Below, piece by piece: positions 5,139 to 5,664 of a stretch of DNA of 5,664 nucleotides. Source of the DNA: CAKRJP01 sp963589425 (GTDB taxonomy: Bacteria > Bacillota > Clostridia > Lachnospirales > Lachnospiraceae); NCBI GenBank assembly GCA_963589425.1, contig CAVAKZ010000073.1, forward strand, positions 1 through 5,664, given 5' to 3'. Numbering within the stretch: position 1 is the first letter of the stretch; every line of letters starts with the position of its first letter. Position numbers and translations under genes: made by a program. The notes beneath the pieces are model-generated. The model worked only from the letters and a program-made list of their open reading frames with translations, made no database searches and was not told where the DNA came from.

Positions 5139-5664
5139 TTATATCAGATACTGGAGTACCTTGGGATTCATTCCGGACTTGGCCATGTTAGAACAGTAAG
5201 TATGACGGCAGACGTGAGGTGTGATTTTAGGAAGCTGAACACAATAGATGCTATTGTATTTCTCAACTACGTGCTGGAAATATTTTTCCCAGTGCATCGC
5301 CACCATCGGTTTTCCGTCCTTATCAAAACAGAGAAAGCCGGAATATCCATCGATCATCGGCTCCACCTTCATCTTAGGTCTTGCAGCCAATATTCTCTGG
5401 AAGGATTCATATACATCATCCGTCATCGGAATCACTCTGCGACCGGCGTATGTCTTTGTACTATCAATATAGACCAACGTCCTGGTCTTCTGCAATTCGT
5501 TTGTTGCCGAAAAACTCCGACTTCAGAACGTTGATCACTGTCCCGTATTCGGCTCTGGTGGTATTTTTTACTCCGGTCTTCTGTGAAATATATTTTTGGA
5601 CCAGAGTGAGTACCTTGTATCCATCACCTTCCAGAATGATGTCATCGTCCACATCTCTCTGAAC
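5139..5664 (-). pseudogene. Tn916-family tyrosine integrase, internally deleted and truncated
   Basis: Remnant of a site-specific recombinase. From the window edge to about 5497 the frame encodes the integrase arm/core-binding region (VQRDVDDD...LTLVQKYISQKTG...VLKSEFFGNKRI). It then jumps into another frame, LQKTRTLVYIDSTKTYAGRR through ITPHVCRHTYCSNMAKSGMNP to LQYLI and a TAA at 5139. Compared with Tn916 Int, the stretch between these blocks, roughly 130 residues including the first catalytic Arg (the GLRISE box), is missing at about 5493-5500, and the junction shifts the frame. The retained catalytic part has the candidate Lys (STKTYAG) and the His-x-x-Arg of PHVCRH, but ends before the MGH box and the catalytic Tyr. 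It cannot be active. After CTG, a one-base shift reads DIRIREESENK and a TGA at 5110, possibly the original C-terminal tail after a second deletion. Confidence 0.9.

Noticed and set aside
5202..5662. Several plus-strand frames opposite the integrase remnant
   Set aside because: All are antisense to recognisable integrase sequence and lack ribosome binding sites.
1..5664. tRNA or rRNA genes
   Set aside because: No cloverleaf-like segment with the conserved T-loop (GGTTCGAATCC-like) and no rRNA signature was seen on either strand.

Overview
The window (AT-rich, roughly 40-45% GC by eye) looks like an accessory defence and mobile-element segment from a Gram-positive Clostridia genome, most likely a gut Lachnospiraceae-type organism. 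That guess rests on Tn916-type integrase and excisionase homologues, strong GGAGG-type ribosome binding sites and the style of the HsdM/HsdS proteins; no taxonomic marker is present. Every gene I can support lies on the minus strand, so transcription runs from right to left.

Right end (about 5664 to 4560): a decayed Tn916-family tyrosine integrase that enters from beyond the edge. It has lost its middle, is frameshifted at the junction, and stops just before the last catalytic His and Tyr. It is followed by a hairpin, 11-bp-phased direct repeats, and an intact Tn916-type excisionase (xis) with a good RBS. The order int-then-xis is the reverse of Tn916 and xis has no integrase downstream, so this looks like the scarred edge of one or two integrated elements. 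A 14-bp perfect hairpin terminator closes xis.

Centre (about 4560 to 2900): two 24-bp tandem repeats, each with a perfect dyad, and a near-consensus promoter (TTGACC, 17 bp, TATAAT) lead into a tight three-gene operon. It encodes an XRE repressor, a DUF3990 protein (predicted ADP-ribosyltransferase-like fold) and a very acidic protein of unknown family whose start overlaps the DUF3990 stop as ATGA. The layout suggests a toxin-antitoxin or defence module: an ART-like effector, an acidic partner and an autoregulating HTH protein. This is the best candidate for an under-described system here.

An unusually structured 352-bp gap (3060 to 2709) follows. It contains 13-bp tandem repeats, an open frame continuing past the acidic protein's stop, several perfect inverted repeats, a 12-bp long-range stem enclosing a GAAA-capped hairpin, and a possible 50-aa small ORF running into hsdM.

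Left (2708 to 1): hsdM (complete, 532 aa) and hsdS (first 368 residues, running off the edge), 3 nt apart and presumably cotranscribed. Together they would form the methyltransferase of a type I restriction-modification system. HsdR is not in the window and is expected beyond the left edge or elsewhere. HsdS carries an exact 24-bp in-frame repeat at the start of each recognition domain, a substrate for domain shuffling.
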